DNA of 64,000 nucleotides, taken from assembly GCA_043745195.1 (NCBI GenBank), contig JAYTTF010000045.1, positions 103,395 to 167,394 of the forward strand, written 5' to 3'. Each line of letters starts with the position of its first letter. Position 1 is the stretch's first letter. Source of the stretch: JANXSF01 sp043745195 (GTDB lineage: Bacteria > Acidobacteriota > Terriglobia > Bryobacterales > Bryobacteraceae). Shown piece after piece: positions 18,332 to 26,246 of this stretch. The notes under the pieces are model-generated. The model was not told the origin of the DNA and searched no databases. It saw nothing but the letters and a program-made list of their open reading frames with translations. A program made the position numbers and the translations under genes.

Positions 18332-19498
18332 ATGCATCAGCAAGCAGTTCCGCCAGTTGACTACATGAGCCTAGGTAGCTTGCTGAGTTCTCCGGCGTGG
18401 CTGGGAGGCGCAAATGCAAATAGAGCCTCGATTGGTTACAATAACGGGATCTTGTCCAGATGCCAATCCCGTTTGCTACTTGTCGGCTGGTCATGCATCA
18501 GTCGGCACGCTGTTCTTGCAGATACTCCACCCAAAGAAGCACCGGCGACGTTAAGCACGATCGAAGTGCGACTACCGAAACAGTCTGAACCGAACCACTT
18601 CCAGGATGCGGCTGCGTTAATCCAAGCTGTCGCCGCGTTGCTTTGGCCACTCGTCGTCGTTGCCGCACTAATGCTGTTCAAGAATGAGATAAAGCACCTT
18701 CTGGCGCGTATCCGAAAAGGCAAGCTGTTTGGTCAGGAACTCGAACTCGAGGCTTCTGTGAAGGAGTTAGAAGCGAAGGCGATCGCGGCAGAGAAGGATG
18801 TCGCCGCCGTCTCACTCCCAACGGAGCACCACGATTCGCTTCTGAGATTATCAGCCTCCGATTGGGAGCAGGAAGTACTTTTGGCCGCTTCAAACTCGCC
18901 TCGTGCGGCGATACTCTTGCTTGCGTCCCATATCGAAAAGCAGGTTCTTGACCTATTGGCCATGATTGGCCATCCGAAAGATCGGCCACGGCGCGCTTTA
19001 CCTCAGCTTTTCAAAGAGCACCCACTTTCCTCAATGTTTCCTTCGTCTGTCGCAGAATCCGTATTTCTCCTGTGGCGTATCAGGAACGCTGTCGCACACG
19101 GCGGGGGCTCCGAGCGCGTTTCCGACGAAGAAGTTCTCAGTGCTGTAGATTCGGGCATCACTATCGGGCGCGCTATCCAATCATTCCCAAAAGAAGTGAA
19201 CATCGTAGCGCACACTGCTGTAGTCGTGTTTAGCGATGCTTCCGGTACTCAGATCCGACAAGACGTAACTGCGGTAATTCTCGATACCCGGAGCCCCGGA
19301 GAAGTGCTGCACGAAAGACGAATCTTTCCAACCACTCGCACGGACTACAAACTTGGTGATGTGGTCACGTGGGAGTGGGCACTAGACCGGGTTGTCGGAG
19401 AATCTTGGTACCGAGATCCCGAGGACGGCGCAATCAAGTACGCTTGGACCAGTTCCGGTCTGTTTGTTGGACGACCGATCATTAATCCACCCGTTTAG
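18332..19498 (+). CDS. membrane-anchored protein with HEPN-like RNxxxH motif, unknown
   Basis: Not recognised as a named family. The longest frame is 388 aa; the start is uncertain, with another ATG at 18365 and no clear ribosome site at either. There is one strong membrane segment (about residues 95-116), then a Glu/Lys/Ala coiled-coil-like stretch (135-160). A helical domain follows, ending in WRIRNAVAHG, where Arg251, Asn252 and His256 make the RNxxxH pattern of HEPN nucleases. The last 100 residues look beta-rich (TSSGLFVGRP). A membrane-tethered RNA-targeting effector is possible, but many HEPN-fold proteins are not nucleases. Confidence 0.7.
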   Translation: MHQQAVPPVDYMSLGSLLSSPAWLGGANANRASIGYNNGILSRCQSRLLLVGWSCISRHAVLADTPPKEAPATLSTIEVRLPKQSEPNHFQDAAALIQAVAALLWPLVVVAALMLFKNEIKHLLARIRKGKLFGQELELEASVKELEAKAIAAEKDVAAVSLPTEHHDSLLRLSASDWEQEVLLAASNSPRAAILLLASHIEKQVLDLLAMIGHPKDRPRRALPQLFKEHPLSSMFPSSVAESVFLLWRIRNAVAHGGGSERVSDEEVLSAVDSGITIGRAIQSFPKEVNIVAHTAVVVFSDASGTQIRQDVTAVILDTRSPGEVLHERRIFPTTRTDYKLGDVVTWEWALDRVVGESWYRDPEDGAIKYAWTSSGLFVGRPIINPPV

Positions 19499-20063
19499 AT
19501 TTTCAGACAAGAAGATCACAGCCGACTTGCGCTTCCGCTTGGACGGGAAACGCCCAAACCGGAAAACTTGACTACTACCCTGGGCTATTGTTAATAAATC
19601 GTTTTCGCACCATCAAAGACCTGAAATTATCAACGGGCAGGTTGGGTAGTTGATCCAATTCTCGCCGAAACCGCCGCAAAGTTGCAAAACAAACCCAATT
19701 TTTCTCTCATTTTTGCAATCCTGCAAAATGGCCATCACAACACATCGCTCAACTCAATCTGCCCTATTTTCACCCGCTTGCAAAAAAGAGGCATTCTGGG
19801 TTCTCAACACCTGTGAGACTCTTTATTCAGGAAGACAAATTGCTGGCCAGCAACTTCCCAAACATTGAGTCCTCGAGGCGATTAAATCCTCTGGCGTTCT
19901 AAATTGAATCTGAATCGCAAACACGACTGAGAAACGGGAATGCGAGCCCTACAAAGCAGGCTGTTATGGTTGGCAGCCCAGAAGACGAAATGAGGAACGC
20001 CAGTTGAAAAAAAATTAAAACGTCCGTCTGTCCGCGATGCCGTGTTGCGCTTGTCAGTCGCAC
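19499..20063. other. 565-nt intergenic region, no supported gene
   Basis: No open frame here has coding character. The one 72-codon frame (19650-19868) is created by a TGCAAAAC-containing repeat and lacks a ribosome site. The stretch holds several TTGCAAA/TGCAAAA words between 19675 and 19795 and a copy of the element described at 19680-19700. No tRNA-like fold was recognised. Confidence 0.6.
19680..19700 (+). repeat. short dispersed element, copy 1 (TGCAAAACAAACCCAATT)
   Basis: Twenty-one bases match 17 of 21 positions of a stretch at 57074-57094. Its three forward frames read CKTNPI, AKQTQF and QNKPNF. It lies in noncoding sequence here, whereas the second copy forms the end of a protein gene. 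That suggests a small dispersed element, not a conserved coding motif. Confidence 0.5.
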
Positions 20064-21422
20064 CTACACATTCGCGGGAACAATAAATGGCTCGCGATAG
20101 TTTCTGGTCAACATGGAATTCGCTTCGTCGTCACCCAGAAAACGTCCGGCGGAAGTGTCCATGCGCAACGTCCGGCCCACGCGGTAACCAATATTTGCTA
20201 AATGGCAGAACGCTGCCGAACGCGCGCCAATGGCAATTTCAGCATGCAGCATTTTATGATCACGAGACCGAATCGCATCGAAAAAGTTCTTCATGTGCGG
20301 CACGGTATCTTCGCCCGAACCTTTTTCTTCTGAAACCAATTCGTACTTTTCTTTGGACGCCGCGCCGGCACCACGAGCCGCTTCACCACTAATGTTGCCC
20401 GAAACGCTTTTGTAAATCTTGTACCCGCCATGGTCAATCGTGGCAAATCCTAAATCGCCGAAAAAGATGTTGCCCACATAGTTCGGGCCAGTCATGGGAA
20501 CCATCGCCTCTGGAGGAGTGGGCAGGTTGCGAACGTCGAAGGTCATCTGCGCATCGCCGAAATCGAAGCTTGCTTGTTGAGTATTGGGAGTTTCCTGATC
20601 ATCCTTCCAGGCAAACTTGCCGCCAGTTGATGCCACAACGGAGGGCCAACCAGTGCGGCCAAGGCCCCACAATGCAATGTCCATTTCATGCACACCCTGA
20701 TTGCCAATGTCGCCATTGCCTGTATCCCAAAACCAATGCCACGTGTAGGCAAACTTGTTTTTGGCATAAGGTTTCCATTGCGCTGGTCCAAGGAATTTAT
20801 CCCAATCGAGTCCAGCAGGCACTGCTTCATCCGGGGTATGTCCAATCGAAAAACGGCGGCGGAAGCACAGCGCGCGAGCCTGATACACCTGCCCAATGGC
20901 ACCATCGTGGATCATTTTGATGGCCTTCATTTTATGCGGGATGGACCGGCTCTGCGAACCTACCTGCACCATGCATTTATACTTGCGCGCAGCGGCTACC
21001 AGTTGTTGGCTTTCGAAAACGTTGTGGCTGGCGGGCTTTTCCACGTAGACGTCCTTGCCTGCCTGCATCGCCCAGATTGCCGACAGCGCATGCCAATGAT
21101 TTGGAGTGGGCAAGGACACTGCGTCAATGTCTTTCGATTCGAACATTTTGCGCATGTCCGAATAGTCTTGCGGGTTGTAGCCCTTGGCCTTGTTGACCTT
21201 CGCAACCGCGCGTTCGCGGGCAGCTTGATTGACGTCAACTACTGCGGCAATGCGGCAATCGGTGTCCAGCTTGCCGTAAAAATCCATGTGATCATTGCCG
21301 CGGCCACCCAGGCCGACGATGCCAACTTGGATTCGATCATTCGCTCCCAAAATAGGGAACGCGCTGCTGGCGATGGCCGCACTGGCTTGGATAAATCGGC
21401 GACGGGAAGATTTAGGTTGCAT
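20064..21422 (-). CDS. Gfo/Idh/MocA family oxidoreductase, Tat-exported
   Basis: A 452-aa NAD(P)-dependent sugar or cyclitol oxidoreductase. The ATG at 21422 gives a proper twin-arginine signal (SSRRRFIQASAAIASSAFPILGA); an in-frame start 14 codons upstream would spoil it. The Rossmann loop is VGIVGLGGRGNDH, followed by the family motif YVEKPASHN. It belongs to the long Tat-dependent subgroup common in Acidobacteria and Planctomycetes. The substrate is unknown. The upstream methyltransferase gene ends 14 nt before it on the same strand, so they may be cotranscribed. Confidence 0.92.
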   Translation of the reverse strand: MQPKSSRRRFIQASAAIASSAFPILGANDRIQVGIVGLGGRGNDHMDFYGKLDTDCRIAAVVDVNQAARERAVAKVNKAKGYNPQDYSDMRKMFESKDIDAVSLPTPNHWHALSAIWAMQAGKDVYVEKPASHNVFESQQLVAAARKYKCMVQVGSQSRSIPHKMKAIKMIHDGAIGQVYQARALCFRRRFSIGHTPDEAVPAGLDWDKFLGPAQWKPYAKNKFAYTWHWFWDTGNGDIGNQGVHEMDIALWGLGRTGWPSVVASTGGKFAWKDDQETPNTQQASFDFGDAQMTFDVRNLPTPPEAMVPMTGPNYVGNIFFGDLGFATIDHGGYKIYKSVSGNISGEAARGAGAASKEKYELVSEEKGSGEDTVPHMKNFFDAIRSRDHKMLHAEIAIGARSAAFCHLANIGYRVGRTLRMDTSAGRFLGDDEANSMLTRNYREPFIVPANV

Positions 21423-21436
21423 TGCTGTTTTATATT

Positions 21437-21988
21437 CTATCGAATCCCAGGCAAATAGCGCCAAGGGGTGTGCTGCTTATAGTTCGAATAGCTTGTGGGG
21501 AATTGATGATGCAAGTCAGCCTCTTCCATCGCAATCCTAATTTCACAGCCTATCAGATACAAGATGGCGGCTACAAGTAACTTCGGCCCGCTGGAAGCCA
21601 GGAACCCTGTGGCCAGTAACATTGCGAAAAACGCCAAGTAAATTGGATGCCGTACCCATTGGTAAGGTCCGGAGGTGACCAATGTTTCTTGCTGCGAATA
21701 TTTTGACGTCCATGCGAATATTGCTGCCGACAACGGTGCAAGAAGCAATGCTGCCGTCAGTTCAAAAGCGGATGGCCGCAGTGGACCTTCATCCAATGAA
21801 AGCACGATTCCCAACACCGCAATTGCCTGTAATAGAGTTCCACAAATCACTGGCATGCGCGGCCGGAACGCCGTCACACTTTGTCTGCGAAATTGCGGCA
21901 GTGCTCCCACCACCGCGCCAATCACAAGGACAAGCCAGGAGCCAAGATAGCTAACGAAAGCAGCAACGCGCAACGTTTCAATCGGCAT
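21437..21988 (-). CDS. isoprenylcysteine carboxyl methyltransferase-like membrane protein
   Basis: A 183-aa protein with about four or five membrane segments. The C-terminal half has the SAM-binding signature of the ICMT/PEMT/NnrU group: GPYQWVRHPIY, then an E-x-Y pattern (EEADLHHQF...YSNYKQHTPWRYLP). Bacterial members methylate unknown lipophilic or thiol substrates. The gene sits between gap and the oxidoreductase on the same strand. Confidence 0.85.
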   Translation of the reverse strand: MPIETLRVAAFVSYLGSWLVLVIGAVVGALPQFRRQSVTAFRPRMPVICGTLLQAIAVLGIVLSLDEGPLRPSAFELTAALLLAPLSAAIFAWTSKYSQQETLVTSGPYQWVRHPIYLAFFAMLLATGFLASSGPKLLVAAILYLIGCEIRIAMEEADLHHQFPTSYSNYKQHTPWRYLPGIR

Positions 21989-22005
21989 GATAATCCCTAC
22001 GAATG

Positions 22006-22039
22006 AAAAGGCTGCCAGAGGTTACCCCGGCAGCCTTTT
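22006..22039 (-). terminator. Rho-independent terminator after gap
   Basis: Inverted repeat AAAAGGCTGCC (22006-22016) and GGCAGCCTTTT (22029-22039) around a 12-nt loop. On the minus strand it follows the gap stop by 26 nt and ends in a short T-run. Confidence 0.75.
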
Positions 22040-22064
22040 CAACTTACTAAATTATGTTACTCGC

Positions 22065-23072
22065 CTACAGACCTTTCTGGCCCATGAAGGTCACTAGGTC
22101 GACAACGCGGCTGGAATAGCCCCATTCATTGTCGTACCAGGCAACCACTTTCAACATGTTTCCGCCAATGACTTTTGTCAGCAACGAATCCACAATAGAG
22201 CTGTTCGGGTTGTGCATCATGTCGCTGGAAACCACGGGATCTACAGTGTAACCCAGAATCCCTTTCAATTCGCCGCTTGATGCTTTTAACAATGCTGCAT
22301 TTACTTCTTCAGCAGTGGCATCTTTTTTCAGGATTGCAACAAAGTCCACCACGGAAACGTTAGGGGTGGGGACGCGCATGGAATAGCCGTCCAACTTGCC
22401 TTTCAAATGAGGCAGCACCAGGCCGATAGCCTTGGCTGCTCCGGTTGAAGTTGGGATCATGTTCAAGGCGGCAGCACGGGCGCGGCGCAGATCCTTGTGT
22501 GGGAAATCCAGCACTGGCTGATCGTTGGTGTAGCTGTGGATGGTAGTCATGGTGCCACGTTCCACTCCAAACGCTTCATCCAAAACCTTGACGACTGGGG
22601 CCAAGCAATTGGTGGTGCAGGACGCGTTGGAAACAATGTTGTGCTTTGCGGCATCGTACGATTTATCGTTCACGCCAAGGACAAGGGTGATGTCTTCATC
22701 CGTACCTGGTGCCGAAATAATTACCTTCTTCACAGTGCCGCGCATATGCTTGGCTGCATCCTTGGCATTAGTGAAGCGGCCTGTGGATTCGATAACAATC
22801 TGGACTCCAAGGGAGCTCCAATCGATTTCCGCAGGGTCTTTAATTGCGAAAACTTTGATCTTCTTGCCGTTGACGACAATAGAATCGCCATCAACACTAA
22901 CTTCGGCTTTAATCTGGCCGAGCGTGGAGTCATACTTCAACAGATGAGCCAGCGTCGCGGTATCTGTTAAATCGTTTGCTGCGACAATCTCAATTCCTGG
23001 ATTGTTCAAGGCGGCCCGGACAACGTTCCGGCCAATGCGGCCAAAGCCGTTGATTCCTACTTTAATTGCCAT
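22065..23072 (-). CDS. gap: glyceraldehyde-3-phosphate dehydrogenase, type I
   Basis: A 335-aa glycolytic enzyme oxidising glyceraldehyde 3-phosphate to 1,3-bisphosphoglycerate with NAD+. GINGFGRIGRNVVR is the Rossmann start, ASCTTNCLAP carries the catalytic Cys, and the C-terminal WYDNEWGYSSRV motif is complete. AGGAGAACCC lies upstream of the ATG. No pgk or tpi neighbour lies downstream; a terminator follows, so it is likely monocistronic. Confidence 0.97.
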   Translation of the reverse strand: MAIKVGINGFGRIGRNVVRAALNNPGIEIVAANDLTDTATLAHLLKYDSTLGQIKAEVSVDGDSIVVNGKKIKVFAIKDPAEIDWSSLGVQIVIESTGRFTNAKDAAKHMRGTVKKVIISAPGTDEDITLVLGVNDKSYDAAKHNIVSNASCTTNCLAPVVKVLDEAFGVERGTMTTIHSYTNDQPVLDFPHKDLRRARAAALNMIPTSTGAAKAIGLVLPHLKGKLDGYSMRVPTPNVSVVDFVAILKKDATAEEVNAALLKASSGELKGILGYTVDPVVSSDMMHNPNSSIVDSLLTKVIGGNMLKVVAWYDNEWGYSSRVVDLVTFMGQKGL

Positions 23073-23139
23073 GTTACTAAGGGTTCTCCTGTGACTGTGG
23101 GGATATCTCTATTTTAGCATTGCTGAAGATTTTCGGGGT

Positions 23140-25086
23140 TCATCGCCTCACTGGCGCGATTCGCATCCGTAGAATTATCTGCGCACCAACCGGTTTCGAT
23201 CCGTAAATTTCCGCTAGATTTGGAGGGGTATCAAACAACATCAACTGCCCGCCCAACGACGGTTGCAGAAAGCTTCCCACCGGTTTCAACTCCCTCGAAT
23301 AGCCCATCGTATAAGCGCGAATGCGTGTGAAGCGCGTCTCTGGTACCAGCCTTACGAACTTGGCCTCTTCATACAGCAGCAGTGAATCCTTGTCCGCCAA
23401 TTCCGCGCGGCCCCAAATCCAATGCTTGTTGCGAAACAACAAAGTAGATTCCGCCAAATACGAATTGTAGAGTTGCTTAGGTTCTCTCGTCGGCACCAGA
23501 ACGATATGCTTGGGACGAAGCACTTTAGTACTCAATGGGCGAGTTACTGAAAGCAGCGAAGCCAGTAAGTCAAGCGAGGTGGGTGGTTCTGTATATTCCA
23601 AATCATGGTTGCGACCCCATAGCGCAGTAGTGGCCCAATGTCCGCTGGACAATGGACGAACGTAAGTAATAGACGCCGTCTGTCGGAACGTTCCGCGTTT
23701 GGGGTGCGTGTACTCCCTTTGATTGATGCGGGCCACCGAAACTTGCCCCTGCCAGCGAGATGTTGGCGTTAAAGTCAGCCTGGTCGCAAAAGAATTTATG
23801 GCACCTTTTTCAAGATTCCAACGGCGCTCATCGGGCTCGCGTCCATGGAACCCGGAAGCTTCCAGAGTAAGTGGGCCGTGAGTCAAACCCAGAGTAATTA
23901 CATTGTTAGCGATATGCGTTGAATCCTGAAAATGATGCCCTTCAACAGCAATAGGATTTTCCGATTGAGAAGCGCGATGAAGGTAGGCCACCGGGCCAAT
24001 GGACGGATCTCCACGAAGGCCGCCGTAAATATTTACAGACGTCCGTTCCCTCAGTTTGATCTGATAGTTCGCCGCCAGTTCCATGAAGAAGTCATGCGGA
24101 TGCTGCCCATTCAAAATTGGAACATTCTTCCAGGTTTCGCCTTGTTGAAATAGCAATGGATAGCGGCCGTTTGTTACCGTCAACGGCTCAGGGCTGAGCA
24201 TCGCTCGGATAGTAAGTGTGCCTGGTCCCCATCGGCGGCTGGCCATGGGCATGATGTACCCGGCACCGAACATTTTGTCACGTCCGCGCGGTCCAGTTTG
24301 ATTTGTATAAACTCCGAACAACCTGCCATGCAGCATCAAATTCCAGCCGCGCAGTCGGCGCGTCAACATAGCGTTGGGAGTAGCACCAGGCTGCTGTGCA
24401 GTGCCGGAAGCATACAAGCCGCTGGCTGGCCATGAGCTCGGACCCATGCCCTCCATGGTCTCCATTTCAGCCAACTTGATATCGGCTAGAGGTACGCCGT
24501 CGAAAGAGCCACGACCGCTGTGCCAGCCATCGTAACAATCACCGCAAACTCCCTTGCTGGATTTGGTGGATTTTGAAGTAGCAAGGTCAGTACCGCAGGG
24601 GCATTCCGCTTCAAAGGCACATTGGGTGCAACCGCCGCCAACGCAGCACAGGAAGCGTTTTTCCTTCACTAGCGTTCGTTTGGCGTTGAGGATTTTCTCG
24701 CGAAATTGCTGTAGTTCAATTGGCAATTCGCCAGGCTGTGCTGAGGCTTGCCGTTCCGAAGGCAGCAGCAATAATTCGCCCTTCACGTTGCCTCGTCCTG
24801 CCTTGCGTCCAGCCAGACATTCCCCGCACGAACCTTTACCCGCCGCAACATTCGCCGCGCATTGGCAGGACCCTGTTTTTGCCGCGCACAGATCGCACGA
24901 TGGTTTGACGCAGCAACTATAGCGCCCCGCAGCAGCCAGCTTTTTCTTAGCCGCATCGAGTGCAGTTCGAGCTTGCTTTAGAGTTTCTTTGGCCTGAGTG
25001 GGTTTCTGATTTTTCCGGCTTCCTTCATGTGCCCCAACCGGGAGGCAGAGCGCAAGCAGGAAGAAGAATGTCTTGCCTAATTTCAA
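23140..25086 (-). CDS. outer-membrane beta-barrel protein with duplicated Cys-rich domain
   Basis: A 648-aa exported protein (signal MKLGKTFFFLLALCLPVGA). Residues about 57-100 and 145-195 are two copies of a Cys-rich unit: each has Cys-Cys, CxxC, CxC, then G-x-CG-x-C and a Gly-Arg-Gly ending, a layout that suggests metal binding. The remaining 450 residues alternate in short aromatic beta strands and end in RMRIAPVRR, typical of a barrel; HPHDFF and EGHHFQDSTH are His-rich loops. It is last of three genes joined by 4-nt overlaps. Copper or other heavy-metal handling is my inference from the neighbours. Confidence 0.8.
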   Translation of the reverse strand: MKLGKTFFFLLALCLPVGAHEGSRKNQKPTQAKETLKQARTALDAAKKKLAAAGRYSCCVKPSCDLCAAKTGSCQCAANVAAGKGSCGECLAGRKAGRGNVKGELLLLPSERQASAQPGELPIELQQFREKILNAKRTLVKEKRFLCCVGGGCTQCAFEAECPCGTDLATSKSTKSSKGVCGDCYDGWHSGRGSFDGVPLADIKLAEMETMEGMGPSSWPASGLYASGTAQQPGATPNAMLTRRLRGWNLMLHGRLFGVYTNQTGPRGRDKMFGAGYIMPMASRRWGPGTLTIRAMLSPEPLTVTNGRYPLLFQQGETWKNVPILNGQHPHDFFMELAANYQIKLRERTSVNIYGGLRGDPSIGPVAYLHRASQSENPIAVEGHHFQDSTHIANNVITLGLTHGPLTLEASGFHGREPDERRWNLEKGAINSFATRLTLTPTSRWQGQVSVARINQREYTHPKRGTFRQTASITYVRPLSSGHWATTALWGRNHDLEYTEPPTSLDLLASLLSVTRPLSTKVLRPKHIVLVPTREPKQLYNSYLAESTLLFRNKHWIWGRAELADKDSLLLYEEAKFVRLVPETRFTRIRAYTMGYSRELKPVGSFLQPSLGGQLMLFDTPPNLAEIYGSKPVGAQIILRMRIAPVRR

Positions 25087-26246
25087 GGCGCCTCTTCCGT
25101 TGCCGAGATTACGAAATCAGCAGTGTGAACTCGCCCATTGCGTTGGAATTGAGACCATCCGCGGTATAAACCAGGCTTCGGAAATCGCGCAAGAAATGGA
25201 ACAGTGCCATCTTTTCCCACGTCCTCTGAACGCTCGTCAGGATGCGAATGCACCAGCGTAAGCCCATCTTCGTGGATCAAAATAAGATGACCCATCGCGC
25301 CCAGGTATAGTTGAATATCCTTGACCGGTTTTCCGCTGGATGTATCCGTCACGTTGAACACCAGGCTTTGAGTCTTGCGCGTGCCAATCGACTTTTGCGA
25401 CCCGGCAAATTCCACAGTAATATCGTCAACAACGCTAACCGCTTTTCGCTCAACCTTACTAACTTCGAACCGCGATGCCGCCTTGCCCGAAACTTTCAAC
25501 TTAGTAAGTAGAACCTGTGACCCCGCACCTTTGGGCGCGACATCACCAAACAAATGAAATTCTCCAGCGGTCGGAAATGTGTAGGTAATGCGAAACAAAC
25601 CGTCGGAAGAAATGACAGGGTGTTCATGCGAGAAAACTCCCAGATCGTTTCGCACAATCAACAGGTGGATCAGTTTTTCATGCTGGATTACAAAGTCCTG
25701 GAAGACTTCCTTCGGACGGTCCCGATGGTGGAATGTAAATGTAAGTTCCACCGGTTCGCCTGCCTTGGGCGATTTTGGAGAACTCTTCAATTCCATTGTG
25801 TAGGGCTTTGGTTTCGGCTTCAAAGAACGTTGCTGGCTTTGGTCGCGAACATTCAACGGAAACCGAACCATGAATTCTGCGTCGGCGGGAGGCTTAATCA
25901 CCAGTTCCAAAACATATTCGCCGCCATGCGGAAACAGCGGGTGAACTCCATACTCGCCGGGACTTCCTTCAGGATGGGCGGCCTCTTCAAGGGAGGGCAT
26001 GCTCTTCATTAAGGGCATGCTGATCACGCTTTTGGTGGCCGCCCGAATCACCGGTGCCGCACCCATTAAAGGGTCCACGCGAGAAGTGTCTTCCACACGA
26101 TATTCAAGCTGCATTTCATCGCCGGCGTATAAACCGTCGGCTGGCAAACGCAAACTCACCTGGTATTTTCCAGCGCGCTGGCTAGGAATTTCTTCCCAGG
26201 CAAGGCATGAAAAGGGTAGGCATAGAATTGCGAAAATGAATTTCAT
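25083..26246 (-). CDS. secreted His-rich protein, probable metal-resistance accessory
   Basis: A 387-aa protein with a signal peptide (MKFIFAILCLPFSCLAW) and all-beta composition, likely three Ig-like domains. Two His-rich segments stand out: IQHEKLIHLLIV...FSHEHP (about residues 190-210) and GAMGHLILIHEDG...LVHSHP (about 322-343). The second resembles a repeated motif in periplasmic copper-associated proteins (FixH/YtkA-like). It overlaps genes on both sides by ATGA, which implies a stoichiometric partnership with the Cys-rich barrel protein. Confidence 0.75.
   Translation of the reverse strand: MKFIFAILCLPFSCLAWEEIPSQRAGKYQVSLRLPADGLYAGDEMQLEYRVEDTSRVDPLMGAAPVIRAATKSVISMPLMKSMPSLEEAAHPEGSPGEYGVHPLFPHGGEYVLELVIKPPADAEFMVRFPLNVRDQSQQRSLKPKPKPYTMELKSSPKSPKAGEPVELTFTFHHRDRPKEVFQDFVIQHEKLIHLLIVRNDLGVFSHEHPVISSDGLFRITYTFPTAGEFHLFGDVAPKGAGSQVLLTKLKVSGKAASRFEVSKVERKAVSVVDDITVEFAGSQKSIGTRKTQSLVFNVTDTSSGKPVKDIQLYLGAMGHLILIHEDGLTLVHSHPDERSEDVGKDGTVPFLARFPKPGLYRGWSQFQRNGRVHTADFVISATEEAP

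Noticed and set aside
19650..19868. 72-codon open frame
   Set aside because: No ribosome site, composition unlike neighbours, and its sequence is built from a repeated element.
20688..21458. 256-codon open frame antisense to the oxidoreductase
   Set aside because: Mirrors a well-supported gene on the other strand and shows no motifs of its own.
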